This document shows, piece after piece, positions 22,192 to 31,507 of a DNA stretch of 64,000 bases. Positions within the stretch are counted from its first letter, which is position 1; each line of letters begins with the position of its first letter. The stretch comes from Lachancea mirantina (Eukaryota > Ascomycota > Saccharomycetes > Saccharomycetales > Saccharomycetaceae): assembly GCA_900074745.1 (NCBI GenBank), contig LT598468.1, positions 930,001 to 994,000 on the forward strand. The letters run 5' to 3'. A program made the translations under genes and the position numbers. The notes below the pieces were generated by a model. That model was given only the letters and a program-made list of their open reading frames with translations, was not told the DNA's origin and made no database searches.

Positions 22192-24519
22192 TCATGGTTT
22201 GTAATAATAGACATTATCATGCAAATCGTAAAAATCCACAGCAGCGCTCAAAGCTGCTTTGAAATCACCTACGCTAAACCCCGGAAACTTCTGCTCCACA
22301 GCCTCTGACAACTTGTCAGCAGTAAGATCTCCTGCGCCTTTCAGAGCCCGTACAATACATGCCTTCAAAAGTTCGCCTTTCCATGCACCGAAGCCTTCTC
22401 TCGACACTCCAGCCTGGATAAAAGAGCCAGAAAGTGGCTTCAGCGTCTTCTGAGCTATTCGAAACTTACCATCTTTGATCTTTTTTGGATCCGGTTTGAA
22501 AAAGGCATTCAGAGTAAATCTATTATTAGAATGCTTCAAAAGCCCTAGGCTGGTGAACGATGCCAGAGCAACGTCGACATGACGAGGCTCGAACTTCACC
22601 AAAGATTTCATCTCTTCATAGTCACAAATTTCTCTATCATTGAAAACTTCAAGAACGCAAAGTTGTATTAATGATAATTCAAGAATGAGAGGCTTGCTCT
22701 TATGAGTGAATGGAGATTCAACTTCAAAATGGTGAAGCATAGTCTGTGGGTTGAGAATTCTGCTTTTATAGCGCAAACTTGAATTCTTATAAAAAGATGC
22801 AAAATCGTCCCAGTATTTCCCTAGGGAAGCAGGCAAAGCGAAACTAGATGTCGGATCCCTTTGGAACGCTAAGGGCACATTTTTCCTTTCAAAAATCAGA
22901 GGCACAAATTCAAAGTCAAGTTTAGCATTCGTGGATTGAAATTCTCGAACAAGGACTTGGCTTTTGTCTAGGTCGTTTGTCAACGCCATCAATTGGGGGA
23001 CTGCTTCAGGGACTCTCCCACGACCTGCAAGATCGGACAAAAGATAGCTTTCGAGGTTATCCGAATTATCCTTTAGTTTCAAAAATTCATCGCTCATCAA
23101 GATGATTCTTCTAAATAGTATCCTTTCATAGAATAACTTGTAGAAGCTTTCAACCAAACCAAATTGTTCTAATATGGCATAAAGTGTATTCAATTTGAGT
23201 TTTTCGTCTTCAGCGTTGGCGTCTTGAACACCAGTATGCAACTTTTTATAAGACCTCCTAATCATTTGGTCTGCGACTTTCAGCAGAGGGTCGACAAGCC
23301 TTAGATCTCCTCCAAAGATTTTTCGCATGCTCTGCTTTAGTATCAAATCGCACAGGGGATCGTTTAATTCCCTCAATAATGCACAAGAGCTGAGTAAACT
23401 CTCAGCATCGGCTGAGTTCTGTGAGGAGTGCCGAAAATCATTTTCTAAAACGTCTCCCAAGACATGTATGAACTCGTTGGCGCGCCCCGCTAGGTAATAG
23501 GCATCCTTCAAAAGTCGGAAGGAATTGAGCTCTCTAGTTTCGACAACGAGATAAGGCATTAACTTGCCGAGACGCTTAACATCAAGTAAAGTAAATTCTA
23601 GGGCATTTTTCTTCACGGTCTCTCGCATATTGAATCCAATGAGCTCCGAGAGTAATTGTTCCCTTATGACAAATTTTTTGATCGACTTGATGTAGTATTC
23701 ATTTGGAACACCAGATAACAAATCCGAGGACTTTTGAACGCTTTTTATAAAATGGTTTTTCAGTTTAACGTCAGACTTGCTTGAACGCGTTTCGCGGTAC
23801 AAGGCTACTAATTGCAAAAACTTTAACAACGAATGATGTATATCGTCTTCATTTATGATTTGCGTCAATTTTTCATTAGCGTCGCTAAGACTTACGTTCA
23901 ACGACGCGTTGAAGAGATATTGATCGATTCGAACTCGCAAAATGTTCAAAATTTCATCGATTAAATCCTCCAGGGGAACTTTTGCTTTAAAAATCAAATC
24001 TCCCACAAGGTAGATGCCGATATAATCACCAATAGTTTTGATGTTGCCCTTCGAACTGTACAAGTCAGCGAAGTTTTCGTCCAAAAAACGACACGCTGAC
24101 GATGCCATCTTCATAAATGGATTAAGCTTTTGTTTAAAAAATGGCGGCCAGCAGCATATGAAGCCCTTATTTGAAGAATTTGTCAACTCCTTAACGAAAT
24201 TGGCAACCATTTCGTTAACAAAGTTGCAAACGTCTTTACTGAAAAGATGCCAAAACACTTTCAAAATTTCCTCCTGGCTCAAAATCCTTTGTCCTTTGAA
24301 CCTTTCTCTAGGCGAACCAACTTCGTCCTCCTCCATGACATTCGTTACGCAAACTTTTACCGTTACAAGCATCTTCAACTTCTCAGTGAAATATGCTCGC
24401 AATTGAAGGTTTTCAACATCTTCTGGAAATTGTAAAGTGAGTGTACCTTTTTGCAATTCATCTAAAAGAGGCTGCAATGCATTGGAAACGGCTGCCACTA
24501 GCTCCTCGTCGGTCTCCAT
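22192..24519 (-). CDS. RTT101: Cullin, probable RTT101 orthologue
   Basis: 775 residues. Cullin features: helical N-terminal repeats, a cullin-homology region with FYKLFYERILFRRIIL and WDDFASFYKNSSLRYKSR, a winged helix (LIQLCVLEVFNDREICDYEE), and a complete C-terminal neddylation-type winged helix ending VYYYKP. The expected Rub1-acceptor lysine lies in ACIVRALKGAG at about residue 727. Rtt101 scaffolds a Mms1/Mms22 ubiquitin ligase acting at stalled replication forks and on histone H3. The assignment rests on the intact neddylation domain, on position and orientation next to AIM22 (YJL046W; RTT101 is YJL047C) and on size (842 residues in S. cerevisiae). Sequence divergence is high, so CUL3 cannot be excluded from sequence alone. 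Confidence 0.65.
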   Translation of the reverse strand: METDEELVAAVSNALQPLLDELQKGTLTLQFPEDVENLQLRAYFTEKLKMLVTVKVCVTNVMEEDEVGSPRERFKGQRILSQEEILKVFWHLFSKDVCNFVNEMVANFVKELTNSSNKGFICCWPPFFKQKLNPFMKMASSACRFLDENFADLYSSKGNIKTIGDYIGIYLVGDLIFKAKVPLEDLIDEILNILRVRIDQYLFNASLNVSLSDANEKLTQIINEDDIHHSLLKFLQLVALYRETRSSKSDVKLKNHFIKSVQKSSDLLSGVPNEYYIKSIKKFVIREQLLSELIGFNMRETVKKNALEFTLLDVKRLGKLMPYLVVETRELNSFRLLKDAYYLAGRANEFIHVLGDVLENDFRHSSQNSADAESLLSSCALLRELNDPLCDLILKQSMRKIFGGDLRLVDPLLKVADQMIRRSYKKLHTGVQDANAEDEKLKLNTLYAILEQFGLVESFYKLFYERILFRRIILMSDEFLKLKDNSDNLESYLLSDLAGRGRVPEAVPQLMALTNDLDKSQVLVREFQSTNAKLDFEFVPLIFERKNVPLAFQRDPTSSFALPASLGKYWDDFASFYKNSSLRYKSRILNPQTMLHHFEVESPFTHKSKPLILELSLIQLCVLEVFNDREICDYEEMKSLVKFEPRHVDVALASFTSLGLLKHSNNRFTLNAFFKPDPKKIKDGKFRIAQKTLKPLSGSFIQAGVSREGFGAWKGELLKACIVRALKGAGDLTADKLSEAVEQKFPGFSVGDFKAALSAAVDFYDLHDNVYYYKP

Positions 24520-24958
24520 TCACTTAAGAAATTGGAGTTTCAGAGTTGTCATGATCTCCCGATGAGTTGGTTTCAAGAAACGTCTGAAGTTACAAATCTC
24601 AATTAAACTAGTCCAGGCCCATAAGAGCTAGACATGACCAAATCACTAATGTGGCACCGCAAAGCCAGCTTCTTGACCGAAAATCCAATCGATCATCAAT
24701 CAAATTATGCTAAGATATTTTTCGCTTTTGTCGAAATATTGTTTGTTTAGCCTTTAGTATGGCGGTAATTAATTAAAGGTATCCGGCGACAACTGAGATT
24801 GTAGAATGGACACTTATCTCAGTGTCGAACATCCAAAACCACCGCTAAAGCCAGCGAGATGCTTCAAATATCCCTTGGAGGCACGGCAGCAAGTCGCGAA
24901 TGCCCTATTGATTTTAAACCAAAAAAGAGCTAAATTCGATTTGATTGTGGCCCTTTGG
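24520..24958. other. Spacer between the two tandem cullin genes
   Basis: 439 bases serving as promoter of the 775-residue cullin. A plus-strand frame (24806-25066) starts in it and overlaps the 3' end of the upstream cullin gene antisense; I do not regard it as real. Reading the minus strand beyond the upstream cullin's stop, no frame resembles a cullin C-terminal winged helix. Confidence 0.5.
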
Positions 24959-26929
24959 TCAGGTCCTTACGGACAGGGAATAAATGGGGAGGATTCCTTC
25001 TTTAATTTTGGACCTGTCTGGTTTAAACTCGTAATTGAACCTTATGGTGTTATCTCTTCGGAGTAAAATTCGAGTTTGTAAAAGAGGTTGTAATGTAGAT
25101 TGACAGTTTTCATTTGACGGAAAACCCACGGTCTCCGCAAGATCCGAAATGGAAAGAGCGTCACAGTTATTAAATGCATGTAAAATGGCTGCCTGCAACA
25201 GGTTAGCTCTGAAGGACAAACTCAGGGTTTCACTTAGCTTGATTGGGGTTTCAATTTCCAACAACGTTAGATTACCATTTAAGTCAAGCTTGCGGCGTCC
25301 TTGCCATTGGTTTTGATAATATTGATTTGCTATTTCCCATTGCTGTTTTAAAGGGTGCAATGACTTTAAAATGTCATCCTCTTCGTAACCGCGTGAACTT
25401 TCGACTGTGTCCTTAGCTAAAATAACGGCATTGAAACCTGGCACCAAGTGCTGTGAAAAGTCCGATGAAAACTCTAGATCTGTAAGGATATTGTGCAGTT
25501 TACTAGCAGACGTGGTGGGGAATTTAACGAGTTTCTCGCAGAATAAATGCTCCAAGTTTGTTGGGCTAGGTGCCAATAACGATTTCGAAAATTCTGGTTG
25601 GTTTGTAAACGCTCTCCGAATTAGTCGTTTCAAATATATTGAGGTGAAGCTCTGGTGAAGATCCATAAACTGAATATATTGACAAAAACTCGTCATATTA
25701 TTAAAACGCGATGAGTTCGACCGATTGTTCTTCCCGTAAAAACCTCTTTCGCACCATTTGGCTAGAGATGATAGAAGTTTTGGACTGGAACAAAACCAGT
25801 TTGCGACATCATTCTTTGATCTGTTGAATAAATCTTTAAATCCAGAGTCTTTAAAGACTGTAGAGGTCTTGGCGTGAAACTGCAAAAGTAAATGAGTGTC
25901 GTCAAAAACAAGTGCTTTGTGAAGCGATTGCAACGCTTTGCTTAGCAACGCTGAAAACAATTCCTTCTTATTGCGAGCTGATGCAATCAAGTATAAAGCT
26001 TCCAAACAAACCAAGTTTTCACTTTGAATTCCGCAATCCGCCAATAAGTCTGCCAAAGTCTCTGCCAAAAGTCGTTTCTCGAGCAACAAAGAATCAATAA
26101 GAAGTGCTCGCGATTTGCATATCGAGTCATTAGAGATTGCAAACGCTATGCGACTTTCTTTAAAGATCAAATTCTTCAAATCCTCGATGCAATTCGCATT
26201 GTGCGCCATGACAGACATATTTTCAACGTAGTGTCGCACATTTCCCAAGTAAATCTCCTCTGAACTCATTACCACATTGTCGATAATCAGCGGCGTAAAT
26301 CTTGTCGCTTGGACTAGTCTTTCCAGAAGAGCTGTGCTAACCCCACCGACAGTTGTCGCATTCACGTCGTATCTGGAATAGTTTATGGCAGCATCAAGGA
26401 CAAGCCTGAAAAGATCTGGTTTCCTAAGGGCAACGAGGTTCAAAAACTGGGTTTTCAGGCCTTGAGTTAGAGATGTATCCCTGGGATTACACACACCGCG
26501 GTGCTGATATTCATCGAGGAAGACACAAAAACCACTCAGCCTGGTAGCAGCGGAATCGAATTCGTCAAGACTTCTCCTAAAGACCTGGAAAATCATCGCA
26601 TCCGTATTCGAACTGGCCATTATGCTGAATTTCTGAAAGTAAAACGATCCAAGCTCATTGATCTTGTTTTGCAGTAAAAGTGGTAGATTCGATTCTGAAA
26701 AGTCCTGTGGAACAATGATTCCCCGATCAATAAGTAGTGAACCACCGCTAGCATCATAGTTTAACAGCATGGCAAATTGCTTTCTCAATCTTTCCAGTTC
26801 AAACCGATCATCAAATGGAACTCGCAGAGCTGTTACATCACAGGCTAACTTCTTCAAAATCAGAACGAAATTTAAGTTGAAGTTTGCATTGTGGTCCTTG
26901 TTGGAAATTCTAGCCTTTTTGCGTACCAT
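24959..26929 (-). CDS. Cullin-family protein lacking the neddylation domain
   Basis: 656 residues from ATG 26929. Canonical cullin landmarks: FTSIYLKRLIRRAF (the usual FxxxYxKHLAKRLL), QNQWQGRRKLDLNGNLTLLEI (the usual GRKLxW...LG), and the winged helix LQAAILHAFNNCDALSISDLAE. The protein stops 15 residues after FNYEFKPDRSKIKEG, just where other cullins go on into the Rub1/Nedd8-acceptor winged helix. It lies head-to-tail upstream of the other cullin gene. By order and orientation it occupies the place of S. cerevisiae YBR259W (688 residues, unknown function) between RGD1 and SHG1. I infer, but cannot show, that it is the YBR259W orthologue. Confidence 0.7.
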   Translation of the reverse strand: MVRKKARISNKDHNANFNLNFVLILKKLACDVTALRVPFDDRFELERLRKQFAMLLNYDASGGSLLIDRGIIVPQDFSESNLPLLLQNKINELGSFYFQKFSIMASSNTDAMIFQVFRRSLDEFDSAATRLSGFCVFLDEYQHRGVCNPRDTSLTQGLKTQFLNLVALRKPDLFRLVLDAAINYSRYDVNATTVGGVSTALLERLVQATRFTPLIIDNVVMSSEEIYLGNVRHYVENMSVMAHNANCIEDLKNLIFKESRIAFAISNDSICKSRALLIDSLLLEKRLLAETLADLLADCGIQSENLVCLEALYLIASARNKKELFSALLSKALQSLHKALVFDDTHLLLQFHAKTSTVFKDSGFKDLFNRSKNDVANWFCSSPKLLSSLAKWCERGFYGKNNRSNSSRFNNMTSFCQYIQFMDLHQSFTSIYLKRLIRRAFTNQPEFSKSLLAPSPTNLEHLFCEKLVKFPTTSASKLHNILTDLEFSSDFSQHLVPGFNAVILAKDTVESSRGYEEDDILKSLHPLKQQWEIANQYYQNQWQGRRKLDLNGNLTLLEIETPIKLSETLSLSFRANLLQAAILHAFNNCDALSISDLAETVGFPSNENCQSTLQPLLQTRILLRRDNTIRFNYEFKPDRSKIKEGILPIYSLSVRT

Positions 26930-27092
26930 TTTAGGGTACTGAAGATCTGTTCAGTATATTGTTGCCATTTTATGAAGTCATCGCCTAGGTTGGTGATATT
27001 TCAATATGTTTAAACTATTATGAAAATCTATCAACTCCGAATACTTGTAAGAGAACACACCAAATCCTCAGCTGATTGAAACTGTGGTGATC

Positions 27093-27455
27093 ATGGATGC
27101 TGCTGAAAAATTGGTCGATGACTACAAGAAACAGGGCCATTTCGATCGACTAAAAAACGAGTTTTTTACAAGAAATAATGATGCTCTACAAGGTGGAAAT
27201 TTAGAGAATCATGTTAGAGCGAGAGTTGATTCCGTAGTGAAGGAAATGGTTGAAAAAGACGAGCTTCTCTTGTTTAAGAACCGGGGATCAACTAGTGCTT
27301 TAATCGAAGCCCAACTTTTAAAAGACGATTATCGACGGCTCGACAAAGAACCGGTTAAAATTGCAGACGCTATACAGAATGGACTTGAGACGTCATCGTT
27401 GAAAGAACAGGTTAGACACCAATTAGAAGAGCTTGCACAGGCAAACCCGGACTAG
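27093..27455 (+). CDS. SHG1: SHG1, COMPASS complex subunit
   Basis: 120 residues from ATG 27093 (the frame extends upstream only through two GTG codons and ATC). It matches the short BOD1/SHG1 domain: LVDDYKKQGHFDRLKNEFF near the N-terminus, then VVKEMVEKDELLLFKNRGST and ALIEAQLL. Shg1 is a subunit of the Set1/COMPASS complex that methylates histone H3 Lys4. The S. cerevisiae orthologue YBR258C has 142 residues. It converges on POP4 with only 7 bases between the stop codons, as expected from YBR257W/YBR258C. Confidence 0.85.
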   Translation: MDAAEKLVDDYKKQGHFDRLKNEFFTRNNDALQGGNLENHVRARVDSVVKEMVEKDELLLFKNRGSTSALIEAQLLKDDYRRLDKEPVKIADAIQNGLETSSLKEQVRHQLEELAQANPD

Positions 27456-27462
27456 ACGACTT

Positions 27463-28284
27463 TCACAACTGTAGATAATACAACAGATCGTCGCAACGAC
27501 GACTTTTGAATTTTCTGCCGGCTCTGTCGCTACTACGATATTTGAATCTATCGCCAAGAATTGAGTATTGCAGCGCTTCGTCTTCATTGATTGGTACTTC
27601 AAAGGTGAATACGGTGCCCTTTTTCGGTATGCATTTAATTTTATCTACCAGAGTACCCTCTGTTATCAAAATGAAGCTTTGCTGGGCGTCCCACACAACG
27701 ATACCCTCTATACCAACCAAATTTGGATTTGAGCTTTTCGTGACGTTAAGCTTGGCACCGTTGTAATCGGCCATGGACAATTTTAACAGAGAATTGGCGC
27801 CATTGATGCTAAGTTGTGATGCAGACGTCATTCTTGCAGGAATGCCTAACGTCTCGCGCATGTAATTAACCCATAGTTCCTGATACATTTGTGAAAAAAT
27901 CGAATAGTGGGGTAATTTGTTGTACACGTACGCATGATGCTCTTTCAAATACTCGTTAACCGTTTCCTTGCTATGTAGATTCCTCTCATTAGCGATTTTT
28001 TCAGCGTCGCTAGTTGCCTTACGACTGGAATTTATATACTCGGAAAGAGCTTTCTTTGAGTTTTGATTAATTTTCCGATAATTGGCATGTTTAGGTACTT
28101 GGTTAGCTTGTCTATGCAGTAGCGAGGTGCCGCTTTTCCGTTTTTTCAGTCTTGAAGCAAGACCTCCATCCGTTGGTAATAAAAGAAGCGTTTCTTGCAC
28201 TCTTTTATCGCGGAAAAGTCGGTCAGGATCGTCAAAACTTCGTGATAAAAGGTGATCCCTAACGAATGGTTGAATTCTATCCAT
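27463..28284 (-). CDS. POP4: POP4, RNase P/MRP protein subunit
   Basis: 273 residues from ATG 28284; S. cerevisiae Pop4 has 279. The frame reaches further upstream, but only to a TTG, and homology starts at MDRIQPFVRDHL. Conserved blocks: ETLLLLPTDGGLASRLKKRK, LLKLSMADYNGAKLNVTKS, GIEGIVVWDAQQSFIL, KCIPKKGTVFTFEVP and the nearly invariant end SDRAGRKFKSRRCDDLLYY. This is the Rpp29-type Sm-like subunit that binds RNase P and RNase MRP RNA and is needed for tRNA 5' processing and pre-rRNA cleavage in the nucleus. Confidence 0.97.
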   Translation of the reverse strand: MDRIQPFVRDHLLSRSFDDPDRLFRDKRVQETLLLLPTDGGLASRLKKRKSGTSLLHRQANQVPKHANYRKINQNSKKALSEYINSSRKATSDAEKIANERNLHSKETVNEYLKEHHAYVYNKLPHYSIFSQMYQELWVNYMRETLGIPARMTSASQLSINGANSLLKLSMADYNGAKLNVTKSSNPNLVGIEGIVVWDAQQSFILITEGTLVDKIKCIPKKGTVFTFEVPINEDEALQYSILGDRFKYRSSDRAGRKFKSRRCDDLLYYLQL

Positions 28285-28351
28285 GGCTAGGCTCGAGAAG
28301 CTCGGTTTTATCTCCAAAGTCTTTAGTAGTGGCAAGAACCTTGATCATCTT

Positions 28352-28362
28352 GAAATTTTTCA
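28352..28362 (-). promoter_or_regulatory. RRPE-like element upstream of POP4
   Basis: On the minus strand the sequence is TGAAAAATTTC, one base from the RRPE consensus TGAAAAWTTTT, 68 bases upstream of the POP4 ATG. It suits a gene co-regulated with ribosome biogenesis. No PAC motif was seen beside it, so the call is tentative. Confidence 0.45.
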
Positions 28363-28405
28363 AAATTACAAGATTAGTGTGATCTTGTCACCGAAACGTT
28401 AAATA

Positions 28406-29590
28406 ATGGGTCATTGGACCATCCTGCTGTTGCCAATTCGTTTGCCATGCATGGCTAGATCAGGATTTTGTCAGGCTAAAAGGTTTACCAGTTCCAAAAC
28501 CCCGATGAGTCTTGATGCCAAAAGCGACGAGTATGATGAACTTAATCAAATGTATTCAGATATGTTTTCAGAGACAAGTTCCAACGCGGCAAGAGACCAA
28601 TCTGTTTTATCGGAAATCGACGAACTCAATTTTGAATTTAATGCCTTCACTAATTTAAGCATTTCATGTTTGAATTCTAGTCAATTGCAGAATATCGTGA
28701 GCCAAGCGGGACGGTTCGTTATGCATAGTACCTCGAACAACCCATTTTACAATTTAGCACTTGAATCATACATCTTCAAGCACACGCCTCATTCCAAGAA
28801 ACGCAAGAATCATAATGAGAGACTTCTTTTTTACATCAACGATAAAAGCGTTGTGATAGGCAAAAATCAAACCATCTGGAGGGAACTCTTCGTCGAACAA
28901 TGTAAACGCCAGGGATACCAAATTATCCGGAGGATGTCTGGCGGGGGTGCGGTGGTCCATGATTTGGGCAACGTGAACTACAGTTTTCTCACTTCGCGAG
29001 ATAATTTCAAAAGAGAGTTTTTCAATCGTCTTATTGCAGACACTTTGAAAGACCATGAGCCGTCCGCAGAAGTTAGTCTGAGCTCCAGAGGAGATATACT
29101 TTTCGAGACTCAGAAAGTAAGCGGGAGCGCCTATAAAGTTGCCGGTGGTAAAGCGTATCATCACGGAACAATGCTGGTGAGCGCCAATATCCGCGGGTTT
29201 TCAGGTCTTTTGAAACCGGATCAAATCGCAGAGGAAATTTGGGAAGGAGGGAGCGTCGAAAGCGTGAGATCTCGTATTACCAATATCGGAGATCGTGTCG
29301 TTAAATCTCCACAAGAATTCATTTTTCTGTGTACCCAAGCTTTCCGGAAATTCTTTGGAGGTGAAATCCCGGAATTTTGGTGCAATGAGAAAGAATCTAC
29401 AAATGACGAGATAGTGTCTACCGTGGACCTGCTGATGAGTCAGGACTGGATTTACAATTCCGGTCCCAAATTTACGCTTAAATTACCTTCTGGGGAATTT
29501 GTCATCGAGAAGGGAATAGTGGTGAGTAGTACATCAAAAGAATACTTACATAGGCCCTTCTGGTCGATCGCGCCAACGCTAGTAAAATGA
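28406..29590 (+). CDS. AIM22: AIM22, mitochondrial lipoate-protein ligase
   Basis: 394 residues from ATG 28406; S. cerevisiae has 409. A basic, hydroxyl-rich N-terminus (about residues 1-35) looks like a mitochondrial presequence. The catalytic domain shows the lipoate/biotin ligase motif RRMSGGGAVVHDLGNVNYSF (about 175-194) and the lysine-bearing QKVSGSAYKVAGGKAYHHG. It is required for lipoylation of Gcv3, pyruvate dehydrogenase and 2-oxoglutarate dehydrogenase E2 subunits. Orthologue of YJL046W. Confidence 0.95.
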   Translation: MGHWTILLLPIRLPCMARSGFCQAKRFTSSKTPMSLDAKSDEYDELNQMYSDMFSETSSNAARDQSVLSEIDELNFEFNAFTNLSISCLNSSQLQNIVSQAGRFVMHSTSNNPFYNLALESYIFKHTPHSKKRKNHNERLLFYINDKSVVIGKNQTIWRELFVEQCKRQGYQIIRRMSGGGAVVHDLGNVNYSFLTSRDNFKREFFNRLIADTLKDHEPSAEVSLSSRGDILFETQKVSGSAYKVAGGKAYHHGTMLVSANIRGFSGLLKPDQIAEEIWEGGSVESVRSRITNIGDRVVKSPQEFIFLCTQAFRKFFGGEIPEFWCNEKESTNDEIVSTVDLLMSQDWIYNSGPKFTLKLPSGEFVIEKGIVVSSTSKEYLHRPFWSIAPTLVK

Positions 29591-29611
29591 ACCTGCGAAA
29601 AGCATCGACCG

Positions 29612-31507
29612 TCAATTAATTTGCTTGCATTTCGTAACCTCGTGGTCCTGCGGAAGCGCGTACGCAAAATCCTCTATACACAGAGTGCCCTTGCGGTCGA
29701 GGATAAATAACTTGTGCCCGTCTGGGCTGAATTTGAGAGTGGCAGCTTCCCTTAGTCGATAAGCATTGGAAACCACATCCACCGCTACTATCCTCCTTTT
29801 CTCATTGTCTAAAAGCGTGGGCGCATACATTATGTAGACCGTGCCATTCCTATCGAGAAACGCAATAGAATCACATCGAGGAGAAATTTCGCATTTGTGA
29901 ATCTTGGAACCTACTTCATCTAATCTCAGAAGCATAGTTGGTTGTGCAATTCCTTGGACGCCGTTTATAGTTTGTATTTTGGTATTGATCACAATGGGGG
30001 GCGCATTAAACGCAACAGATGTTACGCACATTAAATTTGGATTACCAGGAAAAGTCTTGGTATCTGTTATACCTTCGGACTCCAAAGAAGTATCGATAGA
30101 ACGTAAGGATTTCATAACTAAGCGCGGTTCGCTTATCTTTCGAAGGGAAATAAGAAGAAACCTCGATTCCAAGGCGGTTGAGCAGGATAAGCATTCACCA
30201 TCGGATGAGAACTGTAGCGTATTAATGGGATCACGGTAAGGTAGCGTAATTGTGATGGGCGGTGGAAATTCGAACGAGAATGCTGAATGATCACTTGAAA
30301 TTGAAGAATCTCGCCTTTGAATTCTATGTAACAAGATGAGAGCTTGCTCTGCACCACTGGATCGATCATTTCCTGTAATTCCACATGCTATGACTTTACT
30401 TTCCGGGTCAATATTTATGCACCTGATAGGAAAAGGTGATGCATAGGTGTATAATGGCCTTCCATCATTGTTGAGATCAAAAATCCTAAAGTGTCCACGA
30501 GATCCTGCGATTACAAGAAAGTCATTGGAAAGCTCACAATAAAGGTGTTCCCATTCTATTTGTACCGATGTCTTTCTACTTTTCTCACGGCTTTGTGTTC
30601 TGTCCGAGTATAACGGTTGTAAGACACTCCTGTGATGTGGGAAAGCCAATTTTTTAAACGAAGGCCCAAATTCGCCTCTAGAGTTACCACACAAGAGTAA
30701 TTGAGGCTCGGAGTTTGAGGTATCTTCTTCTAACCGTGTGGCAGCTTCGTTCTTGGATTTTCTTTTTCGTGTAGCTTCCCGTTTTGACTCCTTCGGCATG
30801 GCATATACTTCCCATTTGTGTTCAGTGATCAACGCAAACTTGGTGCAGTCGGGTGATATGGCAGAATTTATGAAAAGTTTGCTTCTGGTGCGCAAGAACT
30901 TGCCATGCGTGCTGTATTGAGACTTCTTGCGATAAGTGGGGAAACATTTCGCGAAAAAAAGTTCTTTCTCCTCATCAAGGTTCGAAGGTTGTAGCGAGGA
31001 TTGCGAAGGTGAAGACGATAAGGAATCTAAGAGGGGTTGAGGATTTTGAATTGGTACGGTTTTCGAATTGGAGACATTATCAAGCATGTGAACTTCTCCT
31101 GTTTCCGGAAGTGCTAAATTATTCATTTTCAGAGCAGCCGTATGAAATAGTGACATCAAAGATTGCCGACCTGGTGTCTCAGAAGGTCCATCATCAACGT
31201 CGTCGCCTCTTTGCTTGAAATATTGCAATTGAAGATACAAGTTTCGTAGTGGCCTTATGGGACCCACCATGAAAAATGGCTTTTTAAAACAAACCGGGCA
31301 TTCATCTCGCTTGGGATTCACAGAAGACAGCTCTTCGAAGAAGCTTTCGGATATGATACATCCGCAATTCAACATGCAGGCATCTCCTACCACACCATGC
31401 TTCACCTCATTCTTTTTAACCACAGAGAGACTTTCATCGTATATGTCCAGCCCACAAGGAAGTAAAAGATTACGCTCAAGGTCTTGAATCAGCTCCTCGA
31501 GACTCAT
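29612..31507 (-). CDS. Unrecognised protein with RING/U-box-like N-terminus and beta-propeller-like C-terminus
   Basis: 631 residues from ATG 31507. Near residues 44-80 a short Cys cluster (ACMLNCGCIISESFFEEL, then ECPVCFKKPFF) resembles one half of a RING or U-box. A Ser-rich linker and a basic segment (KESKREATRKRKSK) follow. The C-terminal 400 residues contain repeated strand patterns typical of divergent WD repeats (INSAISPDCTKFALITEHKW, LQFSSDGECLSCSTA, LKFSPDGHKLFILDRKGTL). I do not recognise the family. By orientation and place near POP4 it could correspond to S. cerevisiae YBR255W (MTC4), but this is only positional. It converges on AIM22 with 21 bases between stops. Confidence 0.75.
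   Translation of the reverse strand: MSLEELIQDLERNLLLPCGLDIYDESLSVVKKNEVKHGVVGDACMLNCGCIISESFFEELSSVNPKRDECPVCFKKPFFMVGPIRPLRNLYLQLQYFKQRGDDVDDGPSETPGRQSLMSLFHTAALKMNNLALPETGEVHMLDNVSNSKTVPIQNPQPLLDSLSSSPSQSSLQPSNLDEEKELFFAKCFPTYRKKSQYSTHGKFLRTRSKLFINSAISPDCTKFALITEHKWEVYAMPKESKREATRKRKSKNEAATRLEEDTSNSEPQLLLCGNSRGEFGPSFKKLAFPHHRSVLQPLYSDRTQSREKSRKTSVQIEWEHLYCELSNDFLVIAGSRGHFRIFDLNNDGRPLYTYASPFPIRCINIDPESKVIACGITGNDRSSGAEQALILLHRIQRRDSSISSDHSAFSFEFPPPITITLPYRDPINTLQFSSDGECLSCSTALESRFLLISLRKISEPRLVMKSLRSIDTSLESEGITDTKTFPGNPNLMCVTSVAFNAPPIVINTKIQTINGVQGIAQPTMLLRLDEVGSKIHKCEISPRCDSIAFLDRNGTVYIMYAPTLLDNEKRRIVAVDVVSNAYRLREAATLKFSPDGHKLFILDRKGTLCIEDFAYALPQDHEVTKCKQIN

Noticed and set aside
24806-25066. 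86-codon plus-strand frame beginning with ATG between the cullin genes.
   Set aside because: It overlaps the coding end of the upstream cullin antisense, has no recognisable family and shows no promoter or homology support.
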